A stretch of DNA of 64,000 bases from Croceivirga lutea (GTDB taxonomy: Bacteria; Bacteroidota; Bacteroidia; Flavobacteriales; Flavobacteriaceae), in the NCBI RefSeq assembly GCF_014235875.1, contig NZ_JACJUK010000002.1, positions 372,001 through 436,000 of the forward strand. The letters run 5' to 3'. How positions within the stretch are numbered: position 1 is the stretch's first letter; each line of letters starts with the position of its first letter. The notes beneath the pieces are model-generated. The model saw only the letters and a program-made list of their open reading frames with translations. It did not search any database and was not told where the DNA came from. This document shows positions 37,054-47,691 of the stretch, piece after piece. Position numbers and translations under genes: made by a program.

Positions 37054-40000
37054 TTAGTTAAAGATATAACGTACCCCTAACTGTGCTTGCCATCTTGAAG
37101 ACTGAATTCCAAAATCATCAACTTGTTGAAAATCTGGATTACCGTTATCATCCATAACACCAGAGTTAATACTGAATACTGGAGTAGTATCTGTAGAAAC
37201 AGTAGTTAATGGGCTAACGTTACCACTAGTAAAGTTAATTGCTCCCCACTCTTTATTTAACAAGTTAGTAAAGTTGAAAATATCAGCAGATAATTGCAAA
37301 GTGTTTGTTTTATTACCTGTTTTAATGCTGAAGTCTTGTAATAACTTAAAGTCAACTACGTGACTCCAAGGACCTCTAACTGCATTACGCTCTGCATAAC
37401 TTCCTCTATTTTCACGTAAGTAGTCTATGCTATTGATGAAATTATCTAATTGTGCCCATTGCGCTGCTTGTTCAGCTTCAGTACCGTTAAATGTAATTTG
37501 GTCTGCACTTGCAGGAATAAAAATTAAGGCGTTGTCTCTAGAGTCATCATTCAATAAATCTCTACCTTCTCTATACGTAAAGCTATAAGGTGAACCTTGG
37601 AAACCATTATAGAAAAATGAAACCGTTGTTGCTACATTCTCATTCCACTCTAATCTGTAAGATGCGTCAGCAGTAATTCTGTTACCTAAAGCAAAGTCTG
37701 AACGAGATACTGGAATTCTTGAGTTCTTACCGTTTACAGTTTGAATGTTTCTCCATTGAGAACTGTTCTGAGAAGAAGTTCCATCAAATATTTTATTTGA
37801 TTCACCGTAAGTGTAAGATACCGATCCTGCAAAACCATTTTGATAAGGCTTTCTAAGGGTAAAAGTTAAGTTTGTTGCGTTACCTTCACCAGTGTTAGAT
37901 GCCAAAATAATTCTACCATAAGTAGGGTCAATTGAAGCCGAACCACTTCTATTATAAAAAGGTCTGTTATCTGCACCTTCGTAATTACCAACTGCAGCAG
38001 GTAAATTTAAATTTTCATAATAAATATCTGTAATTACATCTGTGTATAAGAAATCAACAGAACCTATTAAGCCCCACAACGGTAATTTTTGGTCGATAGC
38101 AATATTGTATTTTACTACTTGTGGTAATTTAAAATCTTCAGAAACTAAGTCAATATTACCACCTAAACCACCTGAACCTGGTGCAGGATCTTCAAATTGT
38201 GCATTTACATCAGCAACAAATGGCTGGCCAAATTCAAAGTTAAAACCACCTGTAACACCATTGTTGTTATAAGTACCACCTGGCCAAACTAAAGGTAAAC
38301 GTGAAGTAAATACACCAATACCACCTCTTACTTGAGTATTTCTTTCTCCATCAACATCCCAGTTAAATCCAATTCTTGGAGAGAAAACAGCATTACTAAC
38401 TTGCTGACCAACTCTAGCGCCTTGTAAATTTTTACCCGCAGCTTCTAATAAACCAACTGTTCTTGTATTGAAATCATCATTTACTGGACCGTCTTTCCAA
38501 ACAGGAATATCAATTCTTGCACCTAAACTTACACGAAAGTTGTCTGTTAAATCAACTTCATCTTGTACGTAAAAACCATACTGTTCAGTTTTAAAATCAG
38601 CAGAACCGGCAGATTCATCACCATTTACTCCGTTACCCACTAAAGAGTACCCGTGTTGGTATACATCAGCATCTTGTCCTGTTAAAAATTGATTTAGACC
38701 TGTAGATAATAAATTACCATCGTCATCAAATTGATCTTCGAAAGTGTAATCACCATAGTTAAAAGCAAAGAATAAGTTTTTAACCGTTGCAAATTCAAGG
38801 TTAGCACCTAAAGTTATAGTGTGACGACCAGAGTAAATTTCAAAGTTATTGTTAATTGTTAAGTAATCTGTATTTAACAAGTTAGCCGTTGAAAATGGTT
38901 CTGAACCAAATGAAATGGTACCGTCGCCATCTTGAATATCAACTGTTGGAAATGGATCACCAAAAGGATCTCTATCATCTCTTACAGCTGTAAAACCAAC
39001 TACTAAATTATTACTGAATTTATTGCCAAATCTTGAGTTTAATTCTAAAGCAGTAGAGTTTGTAGTTGACTCAAAAAACTCTGAACCATTTATAAATCCT
39101 ATCTGACGGTTACCTACGTTTCTAGCTTCTAAGTTTTCAGCACCTACGTAACTGTGACGTAAAGATAAGTTGTGGTCTTCATTAATGTTCCAATCTATCT
39201 TAGCAACTAAAGTGTTACTTTCAAGCGTAGTAGTGTTATTATCGAAAGTACCTGGATTGTAATTATAGGTATTTTGTAAGAAGTTTACTAAGTTATCTAA
39301 ATCTGCTTGTGAAGAACGACCTGTGTATTGACCCGCAAAATTAAATGGTTGTGGAATTTCAGTATCTCCTCTTTCATAGTTCACAAAGAAGAATAATTTA
39401 TCCTTAATAATTGGACCACCGATTCTTAAACCATAAGTATTGGTAGAAAAATCAGCTAATTTTTCTCTTTCATCATCACTATTTACGTTAGCAACTGGTG
39501 TTTTACCCGCTAAATCTTGATTTCTTGTAAAGTAGTAAGCAGAACCTTCTATGTTATTAGAACCTGATCTTGTTACCGCGTTAATAGATCCACCAGAGAA
39601 ACCTGATTGTCTAATATCAAAAGGGGCAATGTTAATTTGAAACGTTTCAATTGCATCAACTGATAGAGGATTTACCCCTGTTTGACCACCATTGGTACCA
39701 GAGCCTGCAAGACCAAAAACGTCATTATTTACAGCACCATCAACATAGATAGCATTGTAACGGTTGTTCTGACCAGCTAAAGATATTGAGAAACCATCGT
39801 TACCTTCTGATAACTGAGCTTGTGGAGTTAATCTAACAAAATCAGCCAAGGATCTTGAAGCCGCTGGAGTAGTAGCAACTTGCCTTTGTGAAATGTTAGT
39901 TTCGGTACCTGTTTTATTAGCACCAAAAACGCCGTTAGAAGTACCAGTAACAACTACCTCATCTAAAGCAGTTGCTGACTCAGATAACTGCGTGTTAATA

Positions 40001-40305
40001 CGTTCAGTACTACCTAAATTTAAAAAAACATTGTTTTTAACATCATCATTAAAACCAATATAAGATAATGTAATTGTGTAAGGACCACCACTACGCATAC
40101 CAGAAATACGGTAGTAACCGTCAAAATCAGTAGCAGCTCCGTAGGTTGTTCCTGAAGGAACGTGTAATGCAACAACGCTGGCTCCTGGAAGGGGCTCACC
40201 GTTTTGATCGGTAATCTGACCTCCAATACCGGAAGTAGTTACACCTTGCGCAAAAGCCATTGCTGAGAATAGAAAAGCAACAGCAACCAAGTAAAGATTT
40301 TTCAT
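37054..40305 (-). CDS. Oar-like TonB-dependent outer-membrane protein
   Basis: The 1083-residue product has a signal peptide (MKNLYLVAVAFLFSAMAFAQ), a CarboxypepD-reg-like domain (about 25-110, GQITDQNGEPLPGASVV), a plug (about 120-245), and a very long C-terminal barrel ending in QLGVRYIFN. The plug contains QAQLSEGNDGFSISLAGQNNRYNA and the FDIRQSGFSGGSINAVTRSG segment (FDIRQSGFSGG part), which are the signature of Oar-type proteins (Myxococcus Oar-like, about 1000 residues). Oar-like proteins can be involved in secretion or adhesion as well as import. I use the ATG at 40305, because the 8 residues added by the ORF from 40329 precede the signal peptide. Confidence 0.9.
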   Translation of the reverse strand: MKNLYLVAVAFLFSAMAFAQGVTTSGIGGQITDQNGEPLPGASVVALHVPSGTTYGAATDFDGYYRISGMRSGGPYTITLSYIGFNDDVKNNVFLNLGSTERINTQLSESATALDEVVVTGTSNGVFGANKTGTETNISQRQVATTPAASRSLADFVRLTPQAQLSEGNDGFSISLAGQNNRYNAIYVDGAVNNDVFGLAGSGTNGGQTGVNPLSVDAIETFQINIAPFDIRQSGFSGGSINAVTRSGSNNIEGSAYYFTRNQDLAGKTPVANVNSDDEREKLADFSTNTYGLRIGGPIIKDKLFFFVNYERGDTEIPQPFNFAGQYTGRSSQADLDNLVNFLQNTYNYNPGTFDNNTTTLESNTLVAKIDWNINEDHNLSLRHSYVGAENLEARNVGNRQIGFINGSEFFESTTNSTALELNSRFGNKFSNNLVVGFTAVRDDRDPFGDPFPTVDIQDGDGTISFGSEPFSTANLLNTDYLTINNNFEIYSGRHTITLGANLEFATVKNLFFAFNYGDYTFEDQFDDDGNLLSTGLNQFLTGQDADVYQHGYSLVGNGVNGDESAGSADFKTEQYGFYVQDEVDLTDNFRVSLGARIDIPVWKDGPVNDDFNTRTVGLLEAAGKNLQGARVGQQVSNAVFSPRIGFNWDVDGERNTQVRGGIGVFTSRLPLVWPGGTYNNNGVTGGFNFEFGQPFVADVNAQFEDPAPGSGGLGGNIDLVSEDFKLPQVVKYNIAIDQKLPLWGLIGSVDFLYTDVITDIYYENLNLPAAVGNYEGADNRPFYNRSGSASIDPTYGRIILASNTGEGNATNLTFTLRKPYQNGFAGSVSYTYGESNKIFDGTSSQNSSQWRNIQTVNGKNSRIPVSRSDFALGNRITADASYRLEWNENVATTVSFFYNGFQGSPYSFTYREGRDLLNDDSRDNALIFIPASADQITFNGTEAEQAAQWAQLDNFINSIDYLRENRGSYAERNAVRGPWSHVVDFKLLQDFSIKTGNKTNTLQLSADIFNFTNLLNKEWGAINFTSGNVSPLTTVSTDTTPVFSINSGVMDDNGNPDFQQVDDFGIQSSRWQAQLGVRYIFN

Positions 40306-40470
40306 TTTCAAAAATTTGAATTTTAGCACTGCAAAAGTGTACGATCTTTACTGTTTTATCATTAATTCAAGGTTAAATCAAACTGATTTTCTTAACATTA
40401 AATTTACATTGTCAACAACCTGAAAACCAAAAATTTATATTGAAGTTTAGAGGAATATTAAAATCAGAAA

Positions 40471-42108
40471 TTAGGCTTTAAATTTTTGCAATAATTGCAA
40501 TGTAGAGGCATCATGTTTGCTAATATCATCACCCGCTATATCTCTAAGCGTGTTTTTTGCTAATTGCTTGCCCAACTCAACCCCCCATTGATCGTAACTA
40601 AAAATATTCCAAATTAGACCTTGAACAAATATTTTTTGCTCATACATGGCTACTAAAGCACCTAAACTTTTTGGTGTAAGCTTATCAATTAAGATGGTAT
40701 TTGTAGGTTTATTACCGTCAAATACCTTGAACGGTACTAACAAGTCTATTTCTTCTTTACTTTTACCAGAATCAGCTAATTCTGCCTCAACCTCTTCACT
40801 TGTTTTGCCATTCATCAAGGCTTCAGTTTGGGCAAAGAAATTAGCCATTAACTTGTTATGGTGATCTTTATCTCCAAACAATGATTCTTTAAAACCAATA
40901 AAGTCTGTAGGAATTAATTTGGTTCCTTGGTGAATTAACTGAAAAAAAGCATGCTGCGAATTTGTTCCGGGCTCGCCCCAAATAATTGTTCCTGTTTGGT
41001 AAGAAACCTTATTTCCATTTCTATCAACACTTTTACCATTACTTTCCATAATACCTTGCTGCAAATAAGCGGGTAGCCTATGTAAATATTGGGTATACGG
41101 AATTAATGCTTCGGTTTCTGCGCCATAGAAATTATTATACCAAATGCTTAAAAGCGCTAAGATTACAGGAATGTTTTCTTTAAATTCTGTGTTCTTAAAG
41201 TGCAAATCCATTTCGTTTGCGCCCGTTAATAAATCTTCAAAATTTGAATATCCAATTGCCAAAACAATTGATAACCCAACAGCACTCCATAAAGAGAATC
41301 TTCCTCCAACCCAATCAGACATTGGAAATACATTTTCTTCTGCTATTCCAAATTCATTAATCATTTCTAAATTGGTAGAAACAGCTGCAAAATGGGTTGC
41401 AATATCTTCTTGGCTTGCATGTTCTAAGAACCATTTTTTAATTGTGAGTGCATTGCTTAATGTTTCTTGAGTTGTAAACGACTTTGAAACCACAATAAAA
41501 AGTGTTGTTTCTGGATTTACTTCTCTTAAAACCTCATGTACTAAATCACCATCTACGTTGCTTACAAAGTGCATTTTAAGGTGGTTCTTGTAGAATTTTA
41601 AAGCTTCGGTAGCCATTACTGGTCCTAAATCAGAACCTCCGATACCTATATTTACAACATCTGTAAAAGTTTTACCTGTATATCCTTTTTTAGTTCCAGA
41701 AATTACCGCTTCTGAAAAAGCTTTCATTTGTTCTTTTACTTGATATACTTCTGGGACTACGTTTTTACCATCAACTTTAACCACCTCATCTTTTTGTGCA
41801 CGCAAAGCTGTGTGTAATACCGCTCTTTTTTCGGTTTCGTTTATAATACCACCGCCAAAATAATTTGCAACCCCATCTTTAAGTTGTACTTCTTCTGCCA
41901 ATTTAAAGAGCAAATCCATTGTGGTTTGGTCAATTCTATTTTTAGAATAGTCTACAAAAAAATCTTTCCAACGTACAGTAAAATCAGCTGCTCTATTAGG
42001 ATTACTCTCGAAAAGAGATTTAAGATGTTTGTTCTTAGTTGAAGTAAAATGCTCACTTAGCTCCTGCCAAGCTGTTGTTGTTGTAGGATTTATTTTGGGT
42101 AATTTCAT
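40471..42108 (-). CDS. pgi: Glucose-6-phosphate isomerase
   Basis: Pgi interconverts glucose-6-phosphate and fructose-6-phosphate in glycolysis and gluconeogenesis. The 545-residue product has the typical segments: [22 protein letters not shown] with [44 protein letters not shown], the [21 protein letters not shown] active-site segment ([12 protein letters not shown]), and [12 protein letters not shown] near the end. Its start overlaps the end of the M23 peptidase gene by 56 nt in another frame. Confidence 0.98.
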   Translation of the reverse strand: MKLPKINPTTTTAWQELSEHFTSTKNKHLKSLFESNPNRAADFTVRWKDFFVDYSKNRIDQTTMDLLFKLAEEVQLKDGVANYFGGGIINETEKRAVLHTALRAQKDEVVKVDGKNVVPEVYQVKEQMKAFSEAVISGTKKGYTGKTFTDVVNIGIGGSDLGPVMATEALKFYKNHLKMHFVSNVDGDLVHEVLREVNPETTLFIVVSKSFTTQETLSNALTIKKWFLEHASQEDIATHFAAVSTNLEMINEFGIAEENVFPMSDWVGGRFSLWSAVGLSIVLAIGYSNFEDLLTGANEMDLHFKNTEFKENIPVILALLSIWYNNFYGAETEALIPYTQYLHRLPAYLQQGIMESNGKSVDRNGNKVSYQTGTIIWGEPGTNSQHAFFQLIHQGTKLIPTDFIGFKESLFGDKDHHNKLMANFFAQTEALMNGKTSEEVEAELADSGKSKEEIDLLVPFKVFDGNKPTNTILIDKLTPKSLGALVAMYEQKIFVQGLIWNIFSYDQWGVELGKQLAKNTLRDIAGDDISKHDASTLQLLQKFKA

Positions 42109-43387
42109 CTTCGTTAAGTTTGATAATATTGTCTTGTTTTACAGATTGATTAGGATAATTAATACAATCTATTTGAAATTTTAATGGGTTAATGGCTTCA
42201 AAATAGGCTGGTTTTAAAGTGTCTTTAATGGCTTCTGCGGTTGGTAATTTTTGACGTAATGGGTCTACCTGAACACCATTTTTCCAGAAACGATAACAAA
42301 CATGTGGCCCACCGGTATTACCGGTCATGCCTACCCAGCCAATAACATCACCCTGTCTAACAAAATCTCCTTTCTTTACATTTTGAGCGCGCATATGTAA
42401 ATATTGCGTACTATACATACCATTATGTTTAATTTTTACATACTTGCCATTACCTCCCCTTCTTCTAGATTCTGTTACTGTACCATCAGCGGTAGCTACA
42501 ATTGGTGTGCCTATTGGCGCGGCATAATCTGTACCGCGATGAGGACGAACTTTATAGCCATAGTAGGCTATTCGTCTCTTTAAATTAAATCTAGAACTTA
42601 ATCTATATCCAAATTTAATTGGGGCTTTTAAAAAGGTACTTCTTAAACTATTAGCTTCTTGGTCATAATAGTCTTTAACTTTATTGATAGTGTCTGTCTC
42701 ATAAGGAAATGCATATATAGGCTTTCCTTTATGTTCAAAATATGCAGCTTTAATTTCTCCCACGCCAGCATAAATAGTATCATTTATGTAACGTTCATCA
42801 TAAATAATTTTGAACTTATCGCCTTTTTCTAAACGAAAAAAATCAACCGTCCAAGCATAAATTTCGGCTAAATTTAAAGTTACATTGTAGTCAACTCCTA
42901 AGGAGTCCATATCCATAGATAGAGAATTGTTAATTACACCACCAACCTCTCTCTCTATAAATTTTACCTTTCTTTTACTTGTATAGGCGCTAACAGAATC
43001 TCTGAAATCTATTACTGTGTAGTTTATTTTATCATTTTGATAAATAAATACTTGTGCTTTACCAATTGAATCTTTGGATTTTAGAATAAAATAGGGTTTG
43101 CCAGTTTTGATTCTTCTAACATCAAAGGTATCCTTGTAATTTTCGGCAATGGTAAGTACTTTCTCGTAATCAACATGATTTTCTAGCATCAACTGACCAA
43201 AACTATCACCGTTTTTTATGGTGTCTTGAACAACTTTAAACGCTTCAAAATCAAAACCGAATCTTTTAACTATAGCCTCTTCTACATTGTTGATAGCTAT
43301 ATCATCTTCATTTATTTCTGTTTTTGGGTCATTTTTACAAGCAGCTAAAATGACCAACAACAAAACAATACCCCAATACTTGTACAT
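42053..43387 (-). CDS. M23-family peptidoglycan metallopeptidase (lipoprotein)
   Basis: The 444-residue product has a lipoprotein signal (LLLVILAAC, Cys17), a central beta-rich segment with OapA/LysM-like appearance (about 60-190), and a C-terminal LytM (M23) domain (about 255-385). The zinc ligands are the HRGTDYAAP pair (first His and Asp) and the His of YSTQYLHMR, with the second LytM motif [10 protein letters not shown] nearby. Such proteins cut peptide cross-links in peptidoglycan. I use the ATG at 43387, sharing one nucleotide with the stop of the upstream kynA gene (TGATG), so translational coupling is likely. Its tail extends 56 nt into pgi. Confidence 0.9.
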   Translation of the reverse strand: MYKYWGIVLLLVILAACKNDPKTEINEDDIAINNVEEAIVKRFGFDFEAFKVVQDTIKNGDSFGQLMLENHVDYEKVLTIAENYKDTFDVRRIKTGKPYFILKSKDSIGKAQVFIYQNDKINYTVIDFRDSVSAYTSKRKVKFIEREVGGVINNSLSMDMDSLGVDYNVTLNLAEIYAWTVDFFRLEKGDKFKIIYDERYINDTIYAGVGEIKAAYFEHKGKPIYAFPYETDTINKVKDYYDQEANSLRSTFLKAPIKFGYRLSSRFNLKRRIAYYGYKVRPHRGTDYAAPIGTPIVATADGTVTESRRRGGNGKYVKIKHNGMYSTQYLHMRAQNVKKGDFVRQGDVIGWVGMTGNTGGPHVCYRFWKNGVQVDPLRQKLPTAEAIKDTLKPAYFEAINPLKFQIDCINYPNQSVKQDNIIKLNEDEITQNKSYNNNSLAGAK

Positions 43388-44361
43388 CAATTAAAAACCT
43401 TATTTGCTGGATTGAAAATATGGTCAACCCATTGTTTACCCCATTCTTCGATTTCTTGTTCTGAATACAAAGTTGGAAAAAATATTACTTTCTGAAAACT
43501 CGGTGGTAAGTAAGCTTTCCAATTTGTGCCTCCAGTAGCATCAACAGCTTTGTTTTTATCTCTTGCCAAATACCTGTAAGCTGAACCCATATGCATTAAA
43601 GGCCAATTAATATTGGCATTCATATCCATTTTTTTTAGGGCATCTATTAATGCTTCATCTTTTTTATCTGACTCAGATAAGGCGTGGTATTTATTATAAA
43701 TAGTACTGCTTTTTACCTGATTGGCTATTCGAAGTAATCTTGGGGTATACCTAAATTCAAATTGTTTTAAGGTTAGTGTTTTTTCTCCTGTTTCTATATC
43801 TGTTGCACCTTTTTTCCAGTAAATGTGTTCGAATAATTCTTCAACGCTATGGGATTCAGAAAATTTATCTCTCTCTGACCAGTGCACTAAATTTTCTAAA
43901 GGAGTTGCATAAACTTCAATCATACGATACTGCGCTGATTGAAAACCACTTGCTGGCAATAACGCCATTCTGTATCGCAAAAATTGTTCTCTTTGCATGC
44001 CGTTAATCATGATAGAGAAACTTGAAATCAGTGCTTGATAATAATTATTTATGCGATTAATTTTTTCCTTGAAATTTTCAAGGTCTTGAGAATTGTCTTC
44101 TACCAACTGCTTTTCTTCATGCAGTATTAATTTAAAATACAATTCTGTAATTTGGTGATACATGATGAAGATTTCTTCATCAGGAAAATGAGTTCTTGGA
44201 ACTTGTAGACTTAGTAAAGTGTCTAAATGAATATAATCCCAATAAGTTAAATAGCGTTGGTATAAAAGCCCATCTAAGTAAGAACTTAAATCTTGTCCAG
44301 AATTTTTAAATTTTTCTTCAAGCTTATTTATTTGCGAAGCTATTAACTCTTCTTTTTTCAT
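43387..44361 (-). CDS. kynA: Tryptophan 2,3-dioxygenase
   Basis: This haem enzyme opens the indole ring of tryptophan to N-formylkynurenine, the first step of the kynurenine pathway. The 324-residue product shows the family's LTYWDYIHLDTLLSLQ, the distal-His segment EIFIMYHQITELYFKL, SGFQSAQYR, and HMGSAYRYLARDKNKAVDATGGTNW (given as HMGSAYRYL and AVDATGGTNW). The length is a little over the bacterial norm because of an insertion in the middle (about 185-225). It begins 11 nt from the DUF3108 gene and ends overlapping the M23 gene. Confidence 0.95.
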   Translation of the reverse strand: MKKEELIASQINKLEEKFKNSGQDLSSYLDGLLYQRYLTYWDYIHLDTLLSLQVPRTHFPDEEIFIMYHQITELYFKLILHEEKQLVEDNSQDLENFKEKINRINNYYQALISSFSIMINGMQREQFLRYRMALLPASGFQSAQYRMIEVYATPLENLVHWSERDKFSESHSVEELFEHIYWKKGATDIETGEKTLTLKQFEFRYTPRLLRIANQVKSSTIYNKYHALSESDKKDEALIDALKKMDMNANINWPLMHMGSAYRYLARDKNKAVDATGGTNWKAYLPPSFQKVIFFPTLYSEQEIEEWGKQWVDHIFNPANKVFN

Positions 44362-44371
44362 TTAAAAACGG

Positions 44372-45145
44372 TCAATCCACAATTATTTTAAATTGGTTTT
44401 TAAGGCCGTTATAACCGTCTAAATCTGCTTTTAAAGAGCCAACAGCAAGATCAGCCTTAATTCTAACCGGAATTTTATTTAAGTCATTTGAAACCCAAAG
44501 AGTTAAACTTTCTTCTTCTTTAAATACACGGCCAGATTGCACCAAGGGTCTAAATTTAAGACATTCTACCTTGCCATATTTAGTTTTTAAAACTTCTTTA
44601 CCTAAGTATTTTAATTTGAATTTATAAATTCCATCATCATCAAAAAGCATATCCATGTCAACACTTTCACCAATTTTAATATCATCTGGATTTACATAAT
44701 TACGCAAAGCATAAGATGCTGAAATTATATCTTGTATTCTGTCATGTACCGGTACGTCTAATTTTTTATCGTTTTTTATGTCATTTATCCTAGCTACATC
44801 ATTGTTGTAATCAAAATCTATTTCAATATTTTTGGTGTAACCGCCTTCATTAATATCTCTCAAGAATTTATAAGGTTTACCGTCATACTTACCAAAGTAG
44901 CTTTCATAAGTATCATCAACTTTAAAAAATATACTTGCAAAGCCTGTAGTTTGGCCTTTACCAACTGCGTGGTAAACCGGGATACTATCTATGTTATCAG
45001 AAGACAAATGAAGTGTAGCGTAACTGGCATTGAGAATACCATAGTGTATTCTATATTTTAACCATTCACCTTCTTTATAGGCCTTTTTTTGAGCAACCAG
45101 CCCAGTTGTGAAGCTTAAGAGTAGTAATAGAAATATTTTTTTCAT
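44372..45145 (-). CDS. DUF3108 family exported protein
   Basis: The 257-residue product has a signal peptide (MKKIFLLLLLSFTTGLVAQ), followed by a domain of the DUF3108 type (about 22-250), with EGEWLKYRIHYGILNASYA near the start and the LTLWVSNDLNKIPVRIKADLAVGSLKADL segment (LWVSNDLNKIPVRI) near the end. The fold is a beta-rich lipocalin-like barrel in related proteins; the role is unknown. The start has a -7-like octamer (GAATTTTG, 7 of 8) 5 nt upstream, so it could be leaderless. It is followed within 11 nt by kynA. Confidence 0.82.
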   Translation of the reverse strand: MKKIFLLLLLSFTTGLVAQKKAYKEGEWLKYRIHYGILNASYATLHLSSDNIDSIPVYHAVGKGQTTGFASIFFKVDDTYESYFGKYDGKPYKFLRDINEGGYTKNIEIDFDYNNDVARINDIKNDKKLDVPVHDRIQDIISASYALRNYVNPDDIKIGESVDMDMLFDDDGIYKFKLKYLGKEVLKTKYGKVECLKFRPLVQSGRVFKEEESLTLWVSNDLNKIPVRIKADLAVGSLKADLDGYNGLKNQFKIIVD

Positions 45146-45239
45146 AGCGCAAAATTCAATGTAAAAATATCAAAATGATGGTTTTACGGTTCTTTTTTAC
45201 AATAACTTAAACAAATCTTATTCCAAAGTATTGTACAAA

Positions 45240-45267
45240 AAAGCCCCGATGTATTCATCGGGGCTTT
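45240..45267 (-). terminator. Terminator downstream of the patatin gene
   Basis: A perfect 12-bp stem (AAAGCCCCGATG, loop TATT, CATCGGGGCTTT) is followed on the minus strand by T-rich sequence. It lies 166 nt beyond the patatin stop, rather far, so it may end a long 3' UTR or an unannotated transcript. Confidence 0.8.
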
Positions 45268-45432
45268 CCTAAATAACCAACCAAACTTTAAATTATGAAA
45301 AACCAATACTTAAAGTTAAAAGGGAACCACCCCTTTTCTTACTCAAATTTACACAACCACGGCACCTTGAAAAAACCTTTTAACGCACTTTAACTTGGTT
45401 AGCGCTTTTTTAATATGATTTTAGCAAAAACC
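45268..45432 (+). other. Intergenic stretch with a 32-codon ORF and small hairpin
   Basis: Between the terminator and the patatin stop, a plus-strand ATG at 45295 opens a 32-codon ORF (stop at 45391-45393), preceded by TTTAAATT. Inside it lies a hairpin (AAAAGGG 45318-45324, loop of 6, CCCTTTT 45331-45337). Codons are unlike chance AT sequence only weakly, and no family is recognised. It could be a short peptide, a small RNA, or the 3' UTR of the patatin gene. Confidence 0.2.
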
Positions 45433-47691
45433 TTAGAACCAATAGCCTACACTGAAGAAAAATTCGCCTTGATCAACTTGCGGAGAAAAGGTGTAAAATA
45501 CTTGAACCGGACCCAAAAAAGATTCAAAACCATACCCAACTCCAAAACCAGAAAAGTCTGGTGCTGTAAACCACTCACCCGTTTTAAACAAATCGTCCTC
45601 TACATTGGCAATGTTTGCTGTAAACATTAGATGATTTTTAGGTGCAATTTCGTAGTCTAACCTTGCAAAGGCTTTTACAAAACTGTTGCCTGGAATAGAT
45701 AAATAATCGTAGCCCATAAATGGAATAAAATTGTTTAACCTTTGATTACCATAACCCCCTAACACAAAGTCTAAAGAACGTACATCAGAAGTTCCTAATT
45801 TAAAACCACCTTCTGTTTCTATATTTAAAGACAGTTTAGGCAAAACGGCAAACGCTGTACCCATGCGAGCTTTGGCAATTGCGAATTGATTAAAAACTTC
45901 TCCTAAATGTGAAGATAGCAGATACAAATGTGTGTCGCCATCAAAAAACAATCCTGTTTTTGGAAAATACTTATCATCATAGGTGTCAAATCGAAGGTTT
46001 CCAAAAACACTAAAGAAATTAGTGTTTTCGAAATTAGTTCTTGGTGAATTACTTGCGTTTATTAAGCCCTCAGCATCTTCTAAATTTAATGTTCTTGTAG
46101 AATATTTTAGCAACTTATGTTCTGCACCTATTCTAAAAGCAAACTCTTCTCTTATAAACGTTTCTAAATAAACTTGATTGGTTAAGTCTGATACATCTAA
46201 ATTAATTTCACCTACACCTGTACTTTCTTCAAAATCAAAATTTTCGGTTAATGCATTAAAAGCCACTTCTTCATCGAAACCTGAAAAGCTAGAATTGACT
46301 CCAAAACTCCAGTAAGCTCCTTTATCAATGTAATATTCTGCAGCATACCTAATATGGTCTCCTAGAATTAAGTCAAAAGAGCCTACATCATCTTTAAAAA
46401 AAAGTCCTTTATTCGTAAAATTTATTAGTGCTGCGCTCTTGTACAAATCATCATAATGAGCTCCCGCTTTTAAATATAATTTATTGGGTTTCTCTATAAG
46501 TTTTAACACTAAATCTGTTCCCAATCCATTTGAACGCAACTCGTACCTAATAGCTTTAAAATTATCTGTAGCAGCCAAATTATTTACTCCTTGTTTGAGC
46601 TTATCAAAGGCAATAGTTTCTCCTAAATTAAATCTGAGTTTACCCTTTATATAACCTCTAGAGTACCTGTCGTTACCTTCGATAATCATTCTGTTAATTA
46701 CCAAACTATCTAGAGGTTGTATTTTTTCTTTAACACTAGTACTGCTTTGTTGTTTGGCAACTTCATTAAGCTGGGGTAAAACTTTATTTGCCGCTTTTAT
46801 ACCGCTATTGATAATCGCATCAATTTTTTCAAAATCAATAACGGAGAAGTCTTCGATTTCTGGGTCAATGTAGATATTGGTCTTTTTGCGTTTCTCAACC
46901 ATATCTTTTACTGTTCTGTAATTATTTATTTGCAATAAGATTTCTGTGGCTGAAGCAAGCGATTCTCTTTTTGCTAGACCGTCTTGAACATCTATACCAA
47001 TAATAACATCTGCACCCATCTGTTTAACTTCATCTATGGGAAAGTTGTTAACCACCCCACCATCTATTAAAACCATTCCTTCAATTTCTGTTGGCTCAAA
47101 TAAAGAGGGTAACGTTCCACTTGCCATTATAGCTTCTGGTAAAAATCCATGGTCTAACATTACTGCTTCACCGGTTTCAATATTGGTGGCAATACATAGA
47201 AATGGTATTGGTAACTTATTAAAATCTTTTACATCTTTTACATGAAATAATAAGCGTACAAACTCTGTATAGACATTTTGACCACTAGAAATACCTGGTG
47301 GAAAGGTTACTTTAAATCCATCAAAAGGAAGTGTTAGTGCATAACGCTCTGCATCTTCTTTTTCATAAAATGACTGCGCACTACGAGGAACATTGTCTTG
47401 TATTAACTCAGGTAAATTGGTGTTTCTAAAGATAGAGTCTAGCTCGCTTGCTGAATAACCAGCAGCATACAAACCACCTACAATTGCGCCCATACTCGTA
47501 CCACCTACGTAATCTATTTTAATACCGGCTTCTTCTATAACTTTTAATGCGCCTATATGTGCTAATCCTTTTGCGCCGCCACCACTTAAGACTACACCTA
47601 CTTTTGGCTCTTTTTGAGCAAAACTATATTGGCTTTTTATAAAGCAACATGTAAAAAGTAAAAGGATACTTATTTTAATGGAAACTCTCAT
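45433..47691 (-). CDS. Patatin-like phospholipase fused to a BamA-type barrel (PlpD-like)
   Basis: The 752-residue product has a signal peptide (cleavage near residue 26), a patatin domain (about 30-220) with the oxyanion loop SGGGAKGLAH, nucleophile Ser66 in GTSMG, and the catalytic Asp210 in DGG. It is followed by a POTRA-like domain (about 325-400), and a C-terminal surface-antigen (Omp85) barrel ending in FSVGYWF. This resembles the type Vd autotransporter PlpD of Pseudomonas, except that it stays with a family common in Bacteroidota. It starts 17 nt inside uvrC, so the two are likely co-transcribed. Confidence 0.92.
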   Translation of the reverse strand: MRVSIKISILLLFTCCFIKSQYSFAQKEPKVGVVLSGGGAKGLAHIGALKVIEEAGIKIDYVGGTSMGAIVGGLYAAGYSASELDSIFRNTNLPELIQDNVPRSAQSFYEKEDAERYALTLPFDGFKVTFPPGISSGQNVYTEFVRLLFHVKDVKDFNKLPIPFLCIATNIETGEAVMLDHGFLPEAIMASGTLPSLFEPTEIEGMVLIDGGVVNNFPIDEVKQMGADVIIGIDVQDGLAKRESLASATEILLQINNYRTVKDMVEKRKKTNIYIDPEIEDFSVIDFEKIDAIINSGIKAANKVLPQLNEVAKQQSSTSVKEKIQPLDSLVINRMIIEGNDRYSRGYIKGKLRFNLGETIAFDKLKQGVNNLAATDNFKAIRYELRSNGLGTDLVLKLIEKPNKLYLKAGAHYDDLYKSAALINFTNKGLFFKDDVGSFDLILGDHIRYAAEYYIDKGAYWSFGVNSSFSGFDEEVAFNALTENFDFEESTGVGEINLDVSDLTNQVYLETFIREEFAFRIGAEHKLLKYSTRTLNLEDAEGLINASNSPRTNFENTNFFSVFGNLRFDTYDDKYFPKTGLFFDGDTHLYLLSSHLGEVFNQFAIAKARMGTAFAVLPKLSLNIETEGGFKLGTSDVRSLDFVLGGYGNQRLNNFIPFMGYDYLSIPGNSFVKAFARLDYEIAPKNHLMFTANIANVEDDLFKTGEWFTAPDFSGFGVGYGFESFLGPVQVFYTFSPQVDQGEFFFSVGYWF

